In this document: positions 12,449 through 22,864 of the stretch, one piece after another
Numbering within the stretch: the stretch's first letter is position 1
Layout: each line of letters opens with the position of its first letter
NCBI GenBank assembly: GCA_016801845.1
Contig: CM028919.1
Coordinates: 3,589,001 to 3,653,000 of the forward strand
Direction of reading: 5' to 3'
Origin: Polydactylus sextarius
Taxonomy: Eukaryota; Chordata; Actinopteri; Polynemidae
DNA: 64,000 nt
Translations under genes and position numbers: made by a program
Notes under the pieces: model-generated
Told to the model about the DNA's origin: nothing
Seen by the model: the letters and a program-made list of their open reading frames with translations, nothing else
Database searches by the model: none

Positions 12449-13629
12449 TTTAGAGTTTTAAAAATATAAATGGATTTGTATGTCTTCTCACAGACTCCCA
12501 CACCGCAGAGCAGACTGCACAGTGAATGATGCAAAGAATATCCACAGTCCTTAGCCACCTGCTGTATCTGTCATTTGTAGATGACTGAGGTTGTTGAGTC
12601 TAATAAGATCCCTTTTCAGGAGGAGACTGCCAAAACAAAACACTGATAAATCCATTTTATGAATCTCTTCCACTTGTCACAGATGGGCAAAATAAATCCA
12701 CAGACTGGCGATCATATTTATAAAAATATCCTTATAGCGTGCTGTAAACACCATCTTCCCGTACCTTACAAAGGACAAGCAGCTGAGAGGATTAGTGAGG
12801 CTTTCAGTGGACTCCTCAGCATGCACATATGTCACGTTAAAGCATATAAAACTCACCTACTTGTAAGACTGTAATCTCATTTGGGTAAAGAGGCCTGGCC
12901 TCAAGTGGCTTTTTATAGCTGAGAAAACAATATCTCCCTATTTAGCAGATTGGCCATTTTCATAGTAGAAAAGGAAAGTCAACTCATTAAAACAAATGTG
13001 AAAGTGCTGCATTTTCAATTGCATCCTTAACAAACAAGCACCGATAGTAACACATTATGTCAATATCAGTTTGTTTAGGTAAATTGTTCAGTCAGAAATT
13101 TTAGTATTTTTTATTTATTTATTTTTTTAATTTATTGATCTTATTTTAACTTCGGTTATTTAAAGTTTTCCTCACTGTTCCAGTGACTTGTTACTGAATA
13201 TAGAACTAGTTCTAATTCTGTCTCTGTAGTGGAAACTGCCAGAAATAAAAAAGAGACAGGATTATGGTAATTTTGGCCTGTCTTTGCAATTCTGTCAAGA
13301 GAACAACAAAGCATAATAAAAGCAAATGAACAAGCAAAATAAAGAATAACAAGACAATGGTGTATTTAACAATGATGTGATGACAATTCTGGCAAATACA
13401 TCATATGTCAATATGGACATAACTTCCTCCAGATGAATTCTCATTTTTATGGGATTGTTCAATTTTAATTAATTGCACTATATCACTGTATCCAAAACCT
13501 TCTCTGGACATTTTAGTATATATTTTAGATGTCCACTGGCTAGCTAAAGAGTTGTTTTATTTTTTTTTAAAATGTTTTTCTAAAAATTTTATATATATTT
13601 TTTATTTGTAATTTTTTTTTTATTTTGAG
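12449..13629. other. Upstream region of pcare, no gene recognised
   Basis: This should contain the pcare promoter, but no TATA box or clear first exon can be picked out. A single GGATTA (12789-12794, OTX/CRX-type) is present. The right part is very T-rich. Confidence 0.4.
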
Positions 13630-14030
13630 AGCATCCAGAAGCAGCTTATGTCCACTGCTTCGCCCATGAACTTAATTTGGTGCTTTGCTGCACATGCAGG
13701 GCTGTGCCAAAAGCCAGTGATTTCTTTGCAACACTTGAGACTGTATTCTTTCTTCGGTGTCTTTCTGGTGAATCATAAGGCTTTTATGGACATGCAGAAA
13801 GTCCTGGTTTTAGAGAAGTGTGAGCTCGTTCGGCTATCCAACACTCCATGGCCATGCCAACTCCATCAGTTGCTGCAGTTATTTCCAACCTGACTGCAGC
13901 GTTAAGAGAAATGACCAATCCAACAACAGTTGGACTGCTCTCAAACCTTTCACAGTTTTCATGTTTTTACATGCTGGTAATGTTTAATGAGTCTATTGCT
14001 CAGATGTGCATATGGACAGTTTTATAAATG
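13630..14030 (+). pseudogene. Frameshifted hAT transposase fragment (ZMYM/DUF4371-like)
   Basis: One frame gives VHCFAHELNLVLC from 13650, the classic HCxxHxLNL block of hAT-family transposases. After a shift near 13745 the next frame gives FLVNHKAFMDMQKVL and ELVRLSNTPWPCQLH (the RLSxTRW-type motif). A further shift leads to VAAVISNLTAAL and a TTVGLLS tail. At least two frame breaks and missing ends show a dead copy. It sits in the pcare-spdya gap, just upstream of the spdya promoter patch. Confidence 0.75.
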
Positions 14031-14062
14031 TGATATTAAGATACGTGACACAGACTGGAGAA

Positions 14063-14136
14063 ACCGGAAGTGATTGCGTTCGCCATTATTTTGAAAAGAA
14101 GAGCGCTGCAATCAGTCTGCGCGACCCCGCGTGCAG
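14063..14136 (+). promoter_or_regulatory. Putative spdya promoter and non-coding first exon
   Basis: A consensus ETS site (ACCGGAAGTG, 14063-14072) and a YY1-like GCCATTATT just after it sit at the start of a small GC-rich patch. About 60 bases on, GTGCAG/GTGAGC at 14136/14137 is a good donor. It could splice to the CGCAG acceptor at 14771-14776, 36 bases before the spdya start codon. This arrangement suits a TATA-less promoter with a short 5' UTR exon. No transcript evidence is available. Confidence 0.45.
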
Positions 14137-14811
14137 GTGAGCTGCCGGGCGCGGACCTAGAAGCGCGCTCCCAAACTACCATCCTCTCCGGTCAGTAACT
14201 CCAACGACTGATGTCTGGTTTATCAACACTTCTCGCTTCTTTATAAAGTGTTAATTGTTCTCGTTCTCATCTGTTCTTAAAGGAAATTATACACCTCATC
14301 TTATAGCGTTGCCATTCTCTCCTGTCGTGTTTGTTATAATGAAATTTGTTCAGATTTGATCTGGTTTCTCGTTTCTCGTTCACTGACGTTAAAAACAGGT
14401 GAAAACTTGAGGACGTTATGTTTAAGTTAACCTAAACTTTACTTAAATCTCAGTTACTGTATGTCTGTGTTGCATTTAACCTGTTTGCCACGACTTCTTC
14501 CACACTATATGAACAGTACACACAGTGAAGTAATGTTAGTTAGCTTTCTAAGGGCTAGGAGGTGTTAGCTATTTCGCTAGCTAGCTTGAGTATGATTGAC
14601 AAGATGTTTAAATAGACCCAACTACGTTTTGTGTTTTTGAAACACAATGAGGGAACTTTATTTTGGGTTTCTATATAAACATTTAATGTTTATTTTCATC
14701 TAATGCTTCAGTGCTTATCATTTTTTTCATCTGGCGCCTCCTCTCCTCCTCCACTGTTTCTCCAAACACATCGCAGACCTCCTCACCTCAGAAGATCCAG
14801 TCTTCTCCAAC

Positions 14812-17578
14812 ATGAAACACACTCACAGGTGGTCTCAGACACCTCCTTCAGCTGCTGCCCGGGTCAAAGCCAACAGCGCTCACATGCTGCAGACCAGAAG
14901 AGGTCTCCGGCTGAAAAAAGCCAAGGGCCATGAGGACCAGGGTCCAGTAGGAAAGATCCAGTCTTCACGGCGTCAGGATGTGGTGAAATATGCCAAAATG
15001 ACCATAACTCCAACTATTGTCATCCAGCGGCAGGAGATGGCAGCGTTCTTCAGACTTTTCGGTGAATTCTATTGATCAAATAAATAGCCTGTTGCAAGTC
15101 AATCAAATTAAAACGAGGTGAAAATGCTTATTTGGAGTATTCGGTTTCAGATGATGACCTTATTCAGGACTTCATGTGGATGGACTGTTGCTGTAAAATG
15201 ACAGACAAGGTAAAGTCATTATTTTGGCCTCAAATTCTCTGAAGATTTATGATGTTTACTGTCAACTCACTTCAGATTTTCTCCCTAATTCATCAGTATC
15301 TACTGGCCATGACCTTTGTGTACTTTAAAAGGGCCTGCTTCACTGTGGCTGAATACACCAGGAAGAATTTTTTCATTGCACTGTAAGTTTTAGAAGAAAC
15401 ACTTTTTTTTTTATCTTGATATTATTATTTTAGCCTCCTTGTTTACTTGCGCGCAAAAATTAAACTAGCTCTTGCCCTCAATTTGAAGGTATCTTGCCCA
15501 CACCATGGAGGAGGATGAGGAGGAGACTAAGTATGAGATTTTTCCATGGGCGCTGGGTAAGAACTGGCGGAGGCAGTTTCCCCGCTTCCTGAAGCAGCGA
15601 GACAAGTTGTGGGTTCGCATCGGGTATAGAGCTGCTGTCAGCAGGCGCTGCTGTGAAGAGGTACACACAAGTTAAATTGCCTGAGGACACTGATAAATGG
15701 TGTTTCTCTAGGAATTGTTTTTGCCGTACGCTGCAGTTTTTATTACTTTGGTTTAACGCCAGAAGTTCCATCTCAGCTGTGATTGTTTTGCAGGGATTTT
15801 TGTATTTGTTTATTTCATGGTTTGTGTTATCCAATCTCTCTCTTCGCAGGTGATGGCCATTGTGCCTACTCACTTTGTGTGGCAGCGAGAGAGATCAGAG
15901 CACCACAGTGGCGCCCGGCGACAGTACGGTGACAGAGATCAGACCTGTTTTCCCCGTGGGCCCTCTGCCTCCCCGCTGTCCTGTGCCCTCTGTGACCGCA
16001 GAACCAGGGCTCAGGGCCTCGTATCCTCTTCTTCCCACAGAGACCTCTCTGCACAGATCCCACACAGCACCTATACACACCCACTCACCATGTCGCTGAC
16101 TTTGGAGACCACCCCACCGAGGGCTGCAGTCTCTTGTAGGAAGACTGTTGCAACAAAAAGCCACATGCAACATCCTTCCTGCAGCTGCACTGAACAGGTT
16201 CCCAGTAGGTATCATGTAATACAATCTGGACACAGTCAGGCACTGATCTACTTCTAATTGTGACCTCTGTACAATTCAATTTGTAGAAATATTGGATCTC
16301 AACAGTGAGATAAATGGTAGAACTCGTAGACGTGGCTCTCATTCCCACCTCATATTTCAAGGTGTCTGTATCAGAGCTGTGTGTAGATTTGAGTCGGATT
16401 ACACCAGAGGAATTTCACAAAGCAGGATTTAAAAGTTAAACTAGAGAAGATGGTGTTATATCACAGTGATGCTGACTTGAATTTGAGAAGGAAAAAAACA
16501 GTTCTGAATGTTAGATTTAGGAGTAGGATTTATTTTAACATACAGCAGTTTTAGAGGGTTTGTCATGTCTCTTTTTAAAGTTACCTTGCTAATGTCTGCT
16601 TGGAGAGATAATCCATTCAGATATGTTTGTGTGCTCGACATAAACTTCAAAACTGAGTCAGTTTGCCGCACTTCTTTTCCTCTGCTAACATCCGGGCCTT
16701 TTGTCAGCCCACAGAGTGGCACACTTTGATCTCCCTGAACACTTTCACACCCGTACACCTGCTTTTTCGTGCAAATCAGCCAGTCATGTTCACATGATGC
16801 CCTGCAGTTCATCATGTGTATGTTTGTGTGTATATATGTGTATATATGTGTGTGTATATATATATGTGTGTATATATATATATATATAAACAGAGGACCA
16901 CATCAGTTTCCGCTCCTGTCAGCTGAGAACAGAAACCTGATGCTGTGGTAGACACAGGCATCAAAACTGAACAGTTGAAAACTGGAAAAACCTTTTAGAT
17001 CTCTGCTGAGACACACAGATGGTTGGGTCAGAATTTGGCCTGATTCTGTGAACGTTCATGCTGCTGCTGGTGTGATTACTGTTTACTTGGCTCACTTTGA
17101 ACCCCTTAAATACCAGTAAATCATCATTTGAAAAGCTCAGCCTGTCTGAGTATAGTTGCTGACCTTGTGCATCCCTTCATGGTCAGAATCTACTAATGAC
17201 CTAATGGCTGCTTCCAGCAAAATAAAGCAAAACTAGTGTTATGACCGTGAGTGAGTCATTTAGCAACCTCCCCACTCACCAGATCAGAATCTAATAGAGA
17301 TCTTTTGGGATGTGGCAGAACAGGAGAGAGGCAGCTGACAAATCTGCAGTAAAATATTACACATTTTATCAAAGAGGACGGAGGTGCTATTTCACACAGC
17401 AAATATACGACTGTTGTTTACAAAACCTGTTTTATTTCACAGGATTGTCAAGATTAGACAAAAACAGCGTACTCGCTTGTACTAAATTACATTTTTCTGT
17501 CTTCCATCTGTGTTAGGAGATGAGTCCTCTTGCGGATCCTCGTACGACACCTCCATGGACTGGATCAATGAGGAGTAG
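14812..17578 (+). CDS. spdya: Speedy/RINGO cell cycle regulator A, six coding exons
   Basis: Exons are 14812-15061, 15151-15209, 15297-15382, 15489-15660, 15850-about 16204 and 17517-17578, predicting 327 residues (human 313). The RINGO core starts near residue 67 (PTIVIQRQEMAAFF) and continues through DLIQDFMWMDCCCK, YLLAMTFVYFKRA, KYEIFPWALGKNWR and SRRCCEE, then VWQRERSEHHSGA and PRGPSASPLSCALC. All match mammalian SPDYA closely. The protein ends SMDWINEE, against human SMEWFTGSEE. Speedy proteins bind CDK1/CDK2 and activate them without T-loop phosphorylation. In meiosis SPDYA also tethers CDK2 to telomeres. The donor of the fifth coding exon is uncertain: A/GTAGGT at 16204 is the only site I found that keeps phase with the conserved tail. 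The last acceptor is a NAGNAG, so starts at 17517 and 17520 both stay in frame. The ATG was chosen because the MKHTHRWSQTPP start resembles the human N-terminus. Confidence 0.93.
16805..16889. repeat. Compound (TG)n/(TA)n microsatellite in the last spdya intron
   Basis: Alternating TGTGTG and TATATA blocks, within intron 16205-17516. Confidence 0.9.
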
Positions 17579-18114
17579 AGCTTCACTGCCTCAGCAGTTT
17601 AACAACTTCCCTGTTTATACTGACGGAGCAGTTTTTTGTATCATCTTCTCTTCTCTTTAATACCACGTTTCCTCTGAAGTAAAAGGTCCCAACCACAAGT
17701 GGAATTCACTAGTTTGTGTTGTGTTTTTTTTTTCTTCCACTGTAAACATGGAACTGATTTATTCAGTTTAACTTTTGTATTGACTGGATAAATTAATTAT
17801 TGCGATTAATTTATTCCACTTTGATGGAGAAATGCATTAAGACTTTGATATGTAGGATTATTTTTGTAAGAGTTTGTTTAACCTACACTGTGTTCCTGTT
17901 ATTTATATATATTTATTTATATATTTATTTGCAATTTATTTACTGAAACACTGGTGTGTGTTTTTGACAATTACTCACAGGTGGTAAAAGAAAATGTGGT
18001 ATTTGTCTGAACTAATGGACTCACGTCTCTAACAGTCTGTTCTACACTGGCATGTGATTTGCAGTGATGTTGCTGTTGTGCCTGTTATATGATTCAATGC
18101 TGCCTCAAGTTTTC

Positions 18115-18120
18115 AATAAA
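18115..18120 (+). terminator. Polyadenylation signal of spdya
   Basis: A canonical AATAAA lies 537 bases after the spdya stop codon and is followed within about 10 bases by a GT-rich stretch. The intervening 3' UTR (17579-18114) is AT-rich and holds no gene. Confidence 0.65.
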
Positions 18121-18210
18121 GGTTGTACTTGAATTAATGTCGCTGAATTACATCTTACAAATTGTTTTGTGCCCTAACAGATATTGTAAGACACTAAAAT
18201 GTTTTTTTTT

Positions 18211-18216
18211 TTTATT
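18211..18216 (-). terminator. Polyadenylation signal of trmt61b
   Basis: Read on the minus strand this is AATAAA, 65 bases after the trmt61b stop codon (18281-18283). It faces the spdya signal under 100 bases away, so the two transcripts end nearly back to back. Confidence 0.5.
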
Positions 18217-18280
18217 TGCAGCAAGGAGATAATTTAATTGACATATCGAAGTCCAACACAGTGACTTATGTCCAGAGCAG

Positions 18281-21200
18281 CTACCGAAAAATCTTCCTCA
18301 GTTTGATCAGGAACGCTGAAAATATAAAAAAGTAAACTGTGAACATTTGTTTAACTCATCATCATATACAACTCTGACAGTGGGTCTAAGGGAAGTATGT
18401 TAACATCTGACCTGTGTGGCTCATTTGTTGAGGGTGAGGTCTGGCAATATAGGGAACACTCCCAAAGGCCGGATGTTCACCTGTAGTCGACTCCTCTGAA
18501 ATGAATCAGTAAGATGTCTCATCATGATCCACATCAGAGAATGAAAAACAGGTCTGTGATTTCCCTAAAATCACCTTCGTCGGTTTCATCTGCTGCCTCC
18601 TCTGTCTCCTCTCCATCGCTGAGGTCTTTATTCAGGGTCGGAGTTTTCCTGGTGCAGTACTGTCCGCTTTTCTTCAGGGCTGGAGCCACCATCCAGTGTC
18701 GCACCGGAACCTCGATGATGCTTTCACACATTAAGGGCAGCGCCATGCACCTGATGCCCTCTAACAGGTCAGTGACCTGTGTGATGCTGAGTTATAAGGA
18801 GAGAGACGTGTGCAAGTTAGTTTCTCTGCTCTTCCTGTACATACAAACCAACTTAAATTTTTATGTTTATGCCAAACATGACACTTCAGATGATCAGTTT
18901 AACATTTTGGTAATAAGTCTTTTCACTATCTTTATAAATTTGATGTTAGCATAGCTTAACATCCAGGAAACTGCCATAAACAGGCCAAATATTGTTTGGT
19001 ACATAACAGCTGCATATAAAAATGCAGGTTGTAGTTTTCACACTTCACATATCTCTTTTGTGTGGGTAAAACAATCTTTATGCTAAGCTAAACTAACCAG
19101 CTGGTGGCTCAGGCTTCATATTTAGCACATTGTCATGACAGTGCTGTTAATATTCTCAGCTGGCTCTTGAAGAGGAAGCAGTTCAATGGATGTTACTCTG
19201 TTATTTAAGTAATGAAACAGTTCGTATACACACTTGGCGAGGTAAACGGCACATATAGCTCCAGAGTGCAGATGTGGAACCACTGTGGGTAAAGCCAGAT
19301 GAGGGCTGGTCAGGTCCAGAGCTATCTGCAACAGATGTAATGTATCTGATTAAACATCATCTGATGTGATGACAAGTGCAGAATCATATCATTTCATTAC
19401 TGTTATGTTGTAGTTCCTTTAAACCTGACACTTACCGCATGGAACCCCTGACCGGCCAAGAGGGAAGAAGCCGTGTAGACGTTAGTGTTGAGAAACTGGA
19501 CGTTGTCAGGCCACTCCCCTCTTCCTCGTAGACTCCATGATGTCCTCCAGCGGTTGTAATTCCCCACTGCTCTCTTGAAGTGGTCGTCCCTCACCTCCAC
19601 ACTCAGCACTCTGCCTTTAGAGCCGACTGGGAAACACACACACAAAAAAAAACAAAGACATGTTGTGTAAAGTCGATCATTATAATTTGCTGAACTGCAT
19701 TATACTTTCTACTAACTAACTAATCCTGTGATAACTTTTTCTGGATAACTCTTTGTCCTTTCAGGCCTCCCTGTCCTTCAGTTAAATCCATATCCATAAA
19801 CTATAAACCTCTGTTCATTTCTGTCACAGCTTCGTTATTAGTTCACTTCTAACCATATTTCACGTTAGTGTTTTTCATCAGTCTTATAGGACAACTAGAA
19901 CAACTTATTAACAACTCATTTTATAACATTAGGAAACTAATTAAGACAAAACCCATTAGAAAAATTCATTGAGCTTGGCCTCTGCCTTGTACACAACCAA
20001 GGAATTATGATCTATACTGCAGCCAACCAGCAGGGGGCGATCAAAACGTTTCAGTTTCACTTTTGTGGAAGTGTCCCATCATCACAGTGTGCAAACCTCC
20101 AAAGTAATGGCTTATACAACCAACAGTGTCTGCTATTGTTCAATAGCAGACACTGTTCAATACAAAAAAAGACAGAGAGACAAAGACAAACTTCTTTTTG
20201 TTGCTATGAGTACTATGACCTGAGTATTATACATATTTAAAAAAACAAAAAACTCTTGTCTCAGTGTGAAGATATTCAACTGAAAAGGAGAAATAACTTG
20301 TAAGCTGAGTAGTAAATGATGAGTGGACTGTTTGTATATAGCAGCTTTTCTATTCTTTGTAACCAGTTAAAGCACTTTACACCACAAATCTCATTCACCC
20401 ATTAACACACAATCACAGCGCCTCTATGGTCAGCTCTCCATTCACACACCAATGGAGCAGCAGTCGGGGGCAGTTTGGGGTTCAGTATGTGCTGTGGACA
20501 CAGCAAGTGGTTCGCAGCTTATTGAACTTGAAAGTCTGGGCCACAACTCAATTTTAAAGTCTCCATATCTGAGAAAACAAGTTACAAGCCAAATATTTTA
20601 CACAGTAGTTGTTGGGTACAAAGATATTATTTACATGAAGCAAATCAAATATGGCCTGTTTAGAAAACTGTCTAAACTCTGTTGATGACATGGAATTACT
20701 TTTGACAGTTTTTACTTCCACAGTGAGCCAGTGTTGGGTACAGACCTGCTCTAGACAGGAACAAAGACATGGCCCCTGACCCAGAGCCTGACTCCAGGAC
20801 ACAGTCTCCCTCTGTGATGTCCATCATCATCAGCATGGTGTTTGCATCCTGAGAAAAAAAAAGATGTCAGACAGAGAGAAACAAGATCTTTGAGAAGAAC
20901 AAGTGATTAGTGAAAAACCCACAACAAACACAACCTGGTACAAACTAATACCTTTGGGTAGGCAATGGCAGGCCCTCTCCTCATATACAGCACGTAATCC
21001 TCCAGACTGGGACGTCGGATCAGGATGGGAACCCCCAGGTTTGTCTTTATGAACTGACCAGCAGGCTGACCTGCGATGTTGTCGTGAGGAATGACCCCCC
21101 AGCTGCTGTAAAGACAAGTCCCCTCCTGAAGCTTGAACATCTTCTTGAACTCCGTTCGTTTTTTCTTATACTCAGCGAGAAGCAGCTCCCCAAATACAAG

Positions 21201-21692
21201 AAAGTTCTCTCCTGGGAGAGGGGCTGAACTCCACCTATCTGCAGCGTTTGGCTCCACAGCTGCTTCAGACAAATTATGGATGTTTAATTCATCTTCTTCA
21301 GGTGCGTCAGGGTGTTTGCTTTCTAATACCTGGGTGCTGATGTTTTGTTCAGCTTCCGGCTGGTTTTGTTCTCGCAGCTGCATCACCTCTGGGCTCAGGG
21401 CATCCTGAGGCAGCAGACTACTGACCCTCTCCAGAGGGGACAGGGGTCTCCTCCTCCTGGTCAGCAGTGCTTGTTTGGATGTCAGCTTCGTGCTCGAGGC
21501 TGAAGAATCTAAATTCTCTTTCTCATTGTCGTTGAATTTTACACAACTGGTTGAAAAGGTCCTTATCTCCCTCTTACTTTTAGTGAGTTTTACTTGTATA
21601 TCCTTGAGTCTGACATGTCTGTGACCGGATGTACAGATTCTCATCAGTCTGTGCATAAACACAAATCCACTAAAGGGCATCTGCACAGTCAT
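18281..21692 (-). CDS. trmt61b: tRNA (adenine-58-N1)-methyltransferase, mitochondrial, seven exons
   Basis: Exons in transcript order are 21692-20952, 20848-20746, 19626-19436, 19325-19234, 18786-18575, 18495-18412 and 18315-18281. All phases agree and give 485 residues (human 477). The N-terminus is Arg-rich with IRTFSTS, a plausible mitochondrial presequence cleavage site. FGELLLAEYKKKRTEFKKMF and RRPSLEDYVLYMRRGPAI match human TRMT61B. Exon 2 carries the S-adenosylmethionine motif I, ESGSGSG, at residues 266-272. Exons 3-5 give GEWPDNVQF, ALDLTSPH, AVYLANITQV and VPVRHW. The last two exons give FGSVPYIARP and HTAFLIKLRK. The family makes m1A58 in mitochondrial tRNAs and m1A in mitochondrial 16S rRNA. 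Met at 21692 is the ORF start, but Met5 or a later one is also possible. Exon 5 encodes a Glu/Asp-rich loop, also variable in mammals. Confidence 0.94.
18930..19195 (+). repeat. Teleost interspersed repeat in trmt61b intron 4
   Basis: It contains ATGCTAAGCTAAACTAACC and GGCTCAGGCTTCATATTTAG, recognised from memory as a common fish repeat that also carries a decayed CATGAxAGTG and TTCTCA track. The ends are approximate. It lies wholly in the intron 19233-18787. Confidence 0.5.
20122..20157. repeat. Perfect hairpin in trmt61b intron 2
   Basis: Sixteen-base arms (20122-20137 and 20142-20157) are exact reverse complements with a four-base spacer. The inner G-C can also pair. Confidence 0.85.
20320..20505 (+). 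repeat. Teleost interspersed repeat in trmt61b intron 2
   Basis: The track TTTGTAACCAGTTAAAGCAC, TTACAC, CATTCACCCATTAACACAC and GGAGCAGCAGTCGGGGGCAG resembles a widespread fish repeat (AAAGCACTTTACAC and GCAGTCGGGAGCAGTTTGGG). The class is unknown to me. Confidence 0.5.
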
Positions 21693-21916
21693 TATTCCAC
21701 TTTACAGCATAATATATAAACTTGAAATTAAGGAGATATTCTGAGCTCACATTCACTGAACTAAACCTGTAAAACAATAGCTGCAGTGACTGGAAACAAC
21801 AAATACACAGAAGCAAAAATAAACAGTGAATATAATCACTTACTCATTGCATTGTTACAATGCATAAGACGCTGCTTTTTCCTACCGTCTACATGCAGGA
21901 AGAAGGTCACCATGCT

Positions 21917-21945
21917 GGAAAAAGACACGTGAGCGACGTCATAAC
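21917..21945. promoter_or_regulatory. E-box/CRE-like cluster upstream of trmt61b
   Basis: GACACGTGAG (E-box core CACGTG) is followed at once by GCGACGTCAT (one base from the CRE consensus), about 230 bases upstream of the trmt61b start codon. The cluster lies in the region shared with divergent wdr43. On the minus strand a donor-like GACG/GTAGGA follows, so trmt61b may have a 5' UTR exon here. Function is inferred from motifs only. Confidence 0.35.
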
Positions 21946-22753
21946 TGAGCGACGAGTGTAGTAATTTGTTTCCACCTGAAGAGGGCGATATCATAACTCT
22001 GTATTTACATACATGTCACAGTCTGAGCTCAAACAAACATGCGATGTGTTGTTTTCATCATATTAAATATGTTTCTGTAATTTCCTTGGCCCCTTTCTGG
22101 AAGTTTAAATCAATTATTTGCCGATACCAGCATGCATGTGGTGTACTGTTGTTGTTTACATATTCAATTATAACAGAAGATCGTTTTGCATCGATAAAAG
22201 CTGGCTTCATTTCTTTTAGCCTAAATTGTCTGTTAATAACACCAATGTCACATAACACACATAACAATATATTTGGATTATTCAAATGCTAACCAAATCT
22301 CATTAAAACGTCTGTTTTACTGCTGGCATGTAAATTGCACCATCAAATTTCCCAGACGAACAGTCTTTTTTCTACAGAACTTCATTATTTTGTAAAAATG
22401 CAGAGATGAGATTCTCTAAAACAGATTTACAGCTTCATCTATTGGTGCCGCGTTCAAGTACTGTAAAAAGTCGTAATTATATTATAACAGTGCACCAACT
22501 CAATATGATATTTCGTAGAGATAAATGCACACAAATCGTATTATTTATTGATGACACTAAAATAAAGTGGAGTACTTGAGATACGTCGCCAGTTCTTTTG
22601 TCACTTTGTCGATAATTTCGATCGAAAGTGCGTTAATGCAACGACTGGTTGTAAAGTGTGATTTTTACAACTTCTTATACTTTCAGCCTTGGTGATGGCA
22701 GTTACGAGGGAACGTGAAAGCATCATGAATCAACCTGCTTGTTGTCTGGCAGT

Positions 22754-22800
22754 AGCCAATGGGAGGGCGGTGCTCCCGACGCGCTAACGCGCATGCTCGC
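22754..22800 (+). promoter_or_regulatory. Putative wdr43 promoter
   Basis: A CCAAT box (22756-22760), a GC-rich GGGAGGGCGG and an NRF1-like ACGCGCATGC lie within 110 bases upstream of the wdr43 start codon, in a CpG-rich patch. No TATA box is evident. This is typical of a housekeeping ribosome-biogenesis gene. The CpG richness continues into exon 1 and the start of intron 1. Confidence 0.5.
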
Positions 22801-22864
22801 AGAGGCTGCCACACGTGGTTTGTGTAAACCACGCACGCAGGCAGACGCAAGCAGCGCTTCAGAA

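Noticed and set aside
12789..12794. GGATTA (CRX/OTX-type) upstream of pcare
   Set aside because: A single hexamer is far too common to support a photoreceptor enhancer claim.
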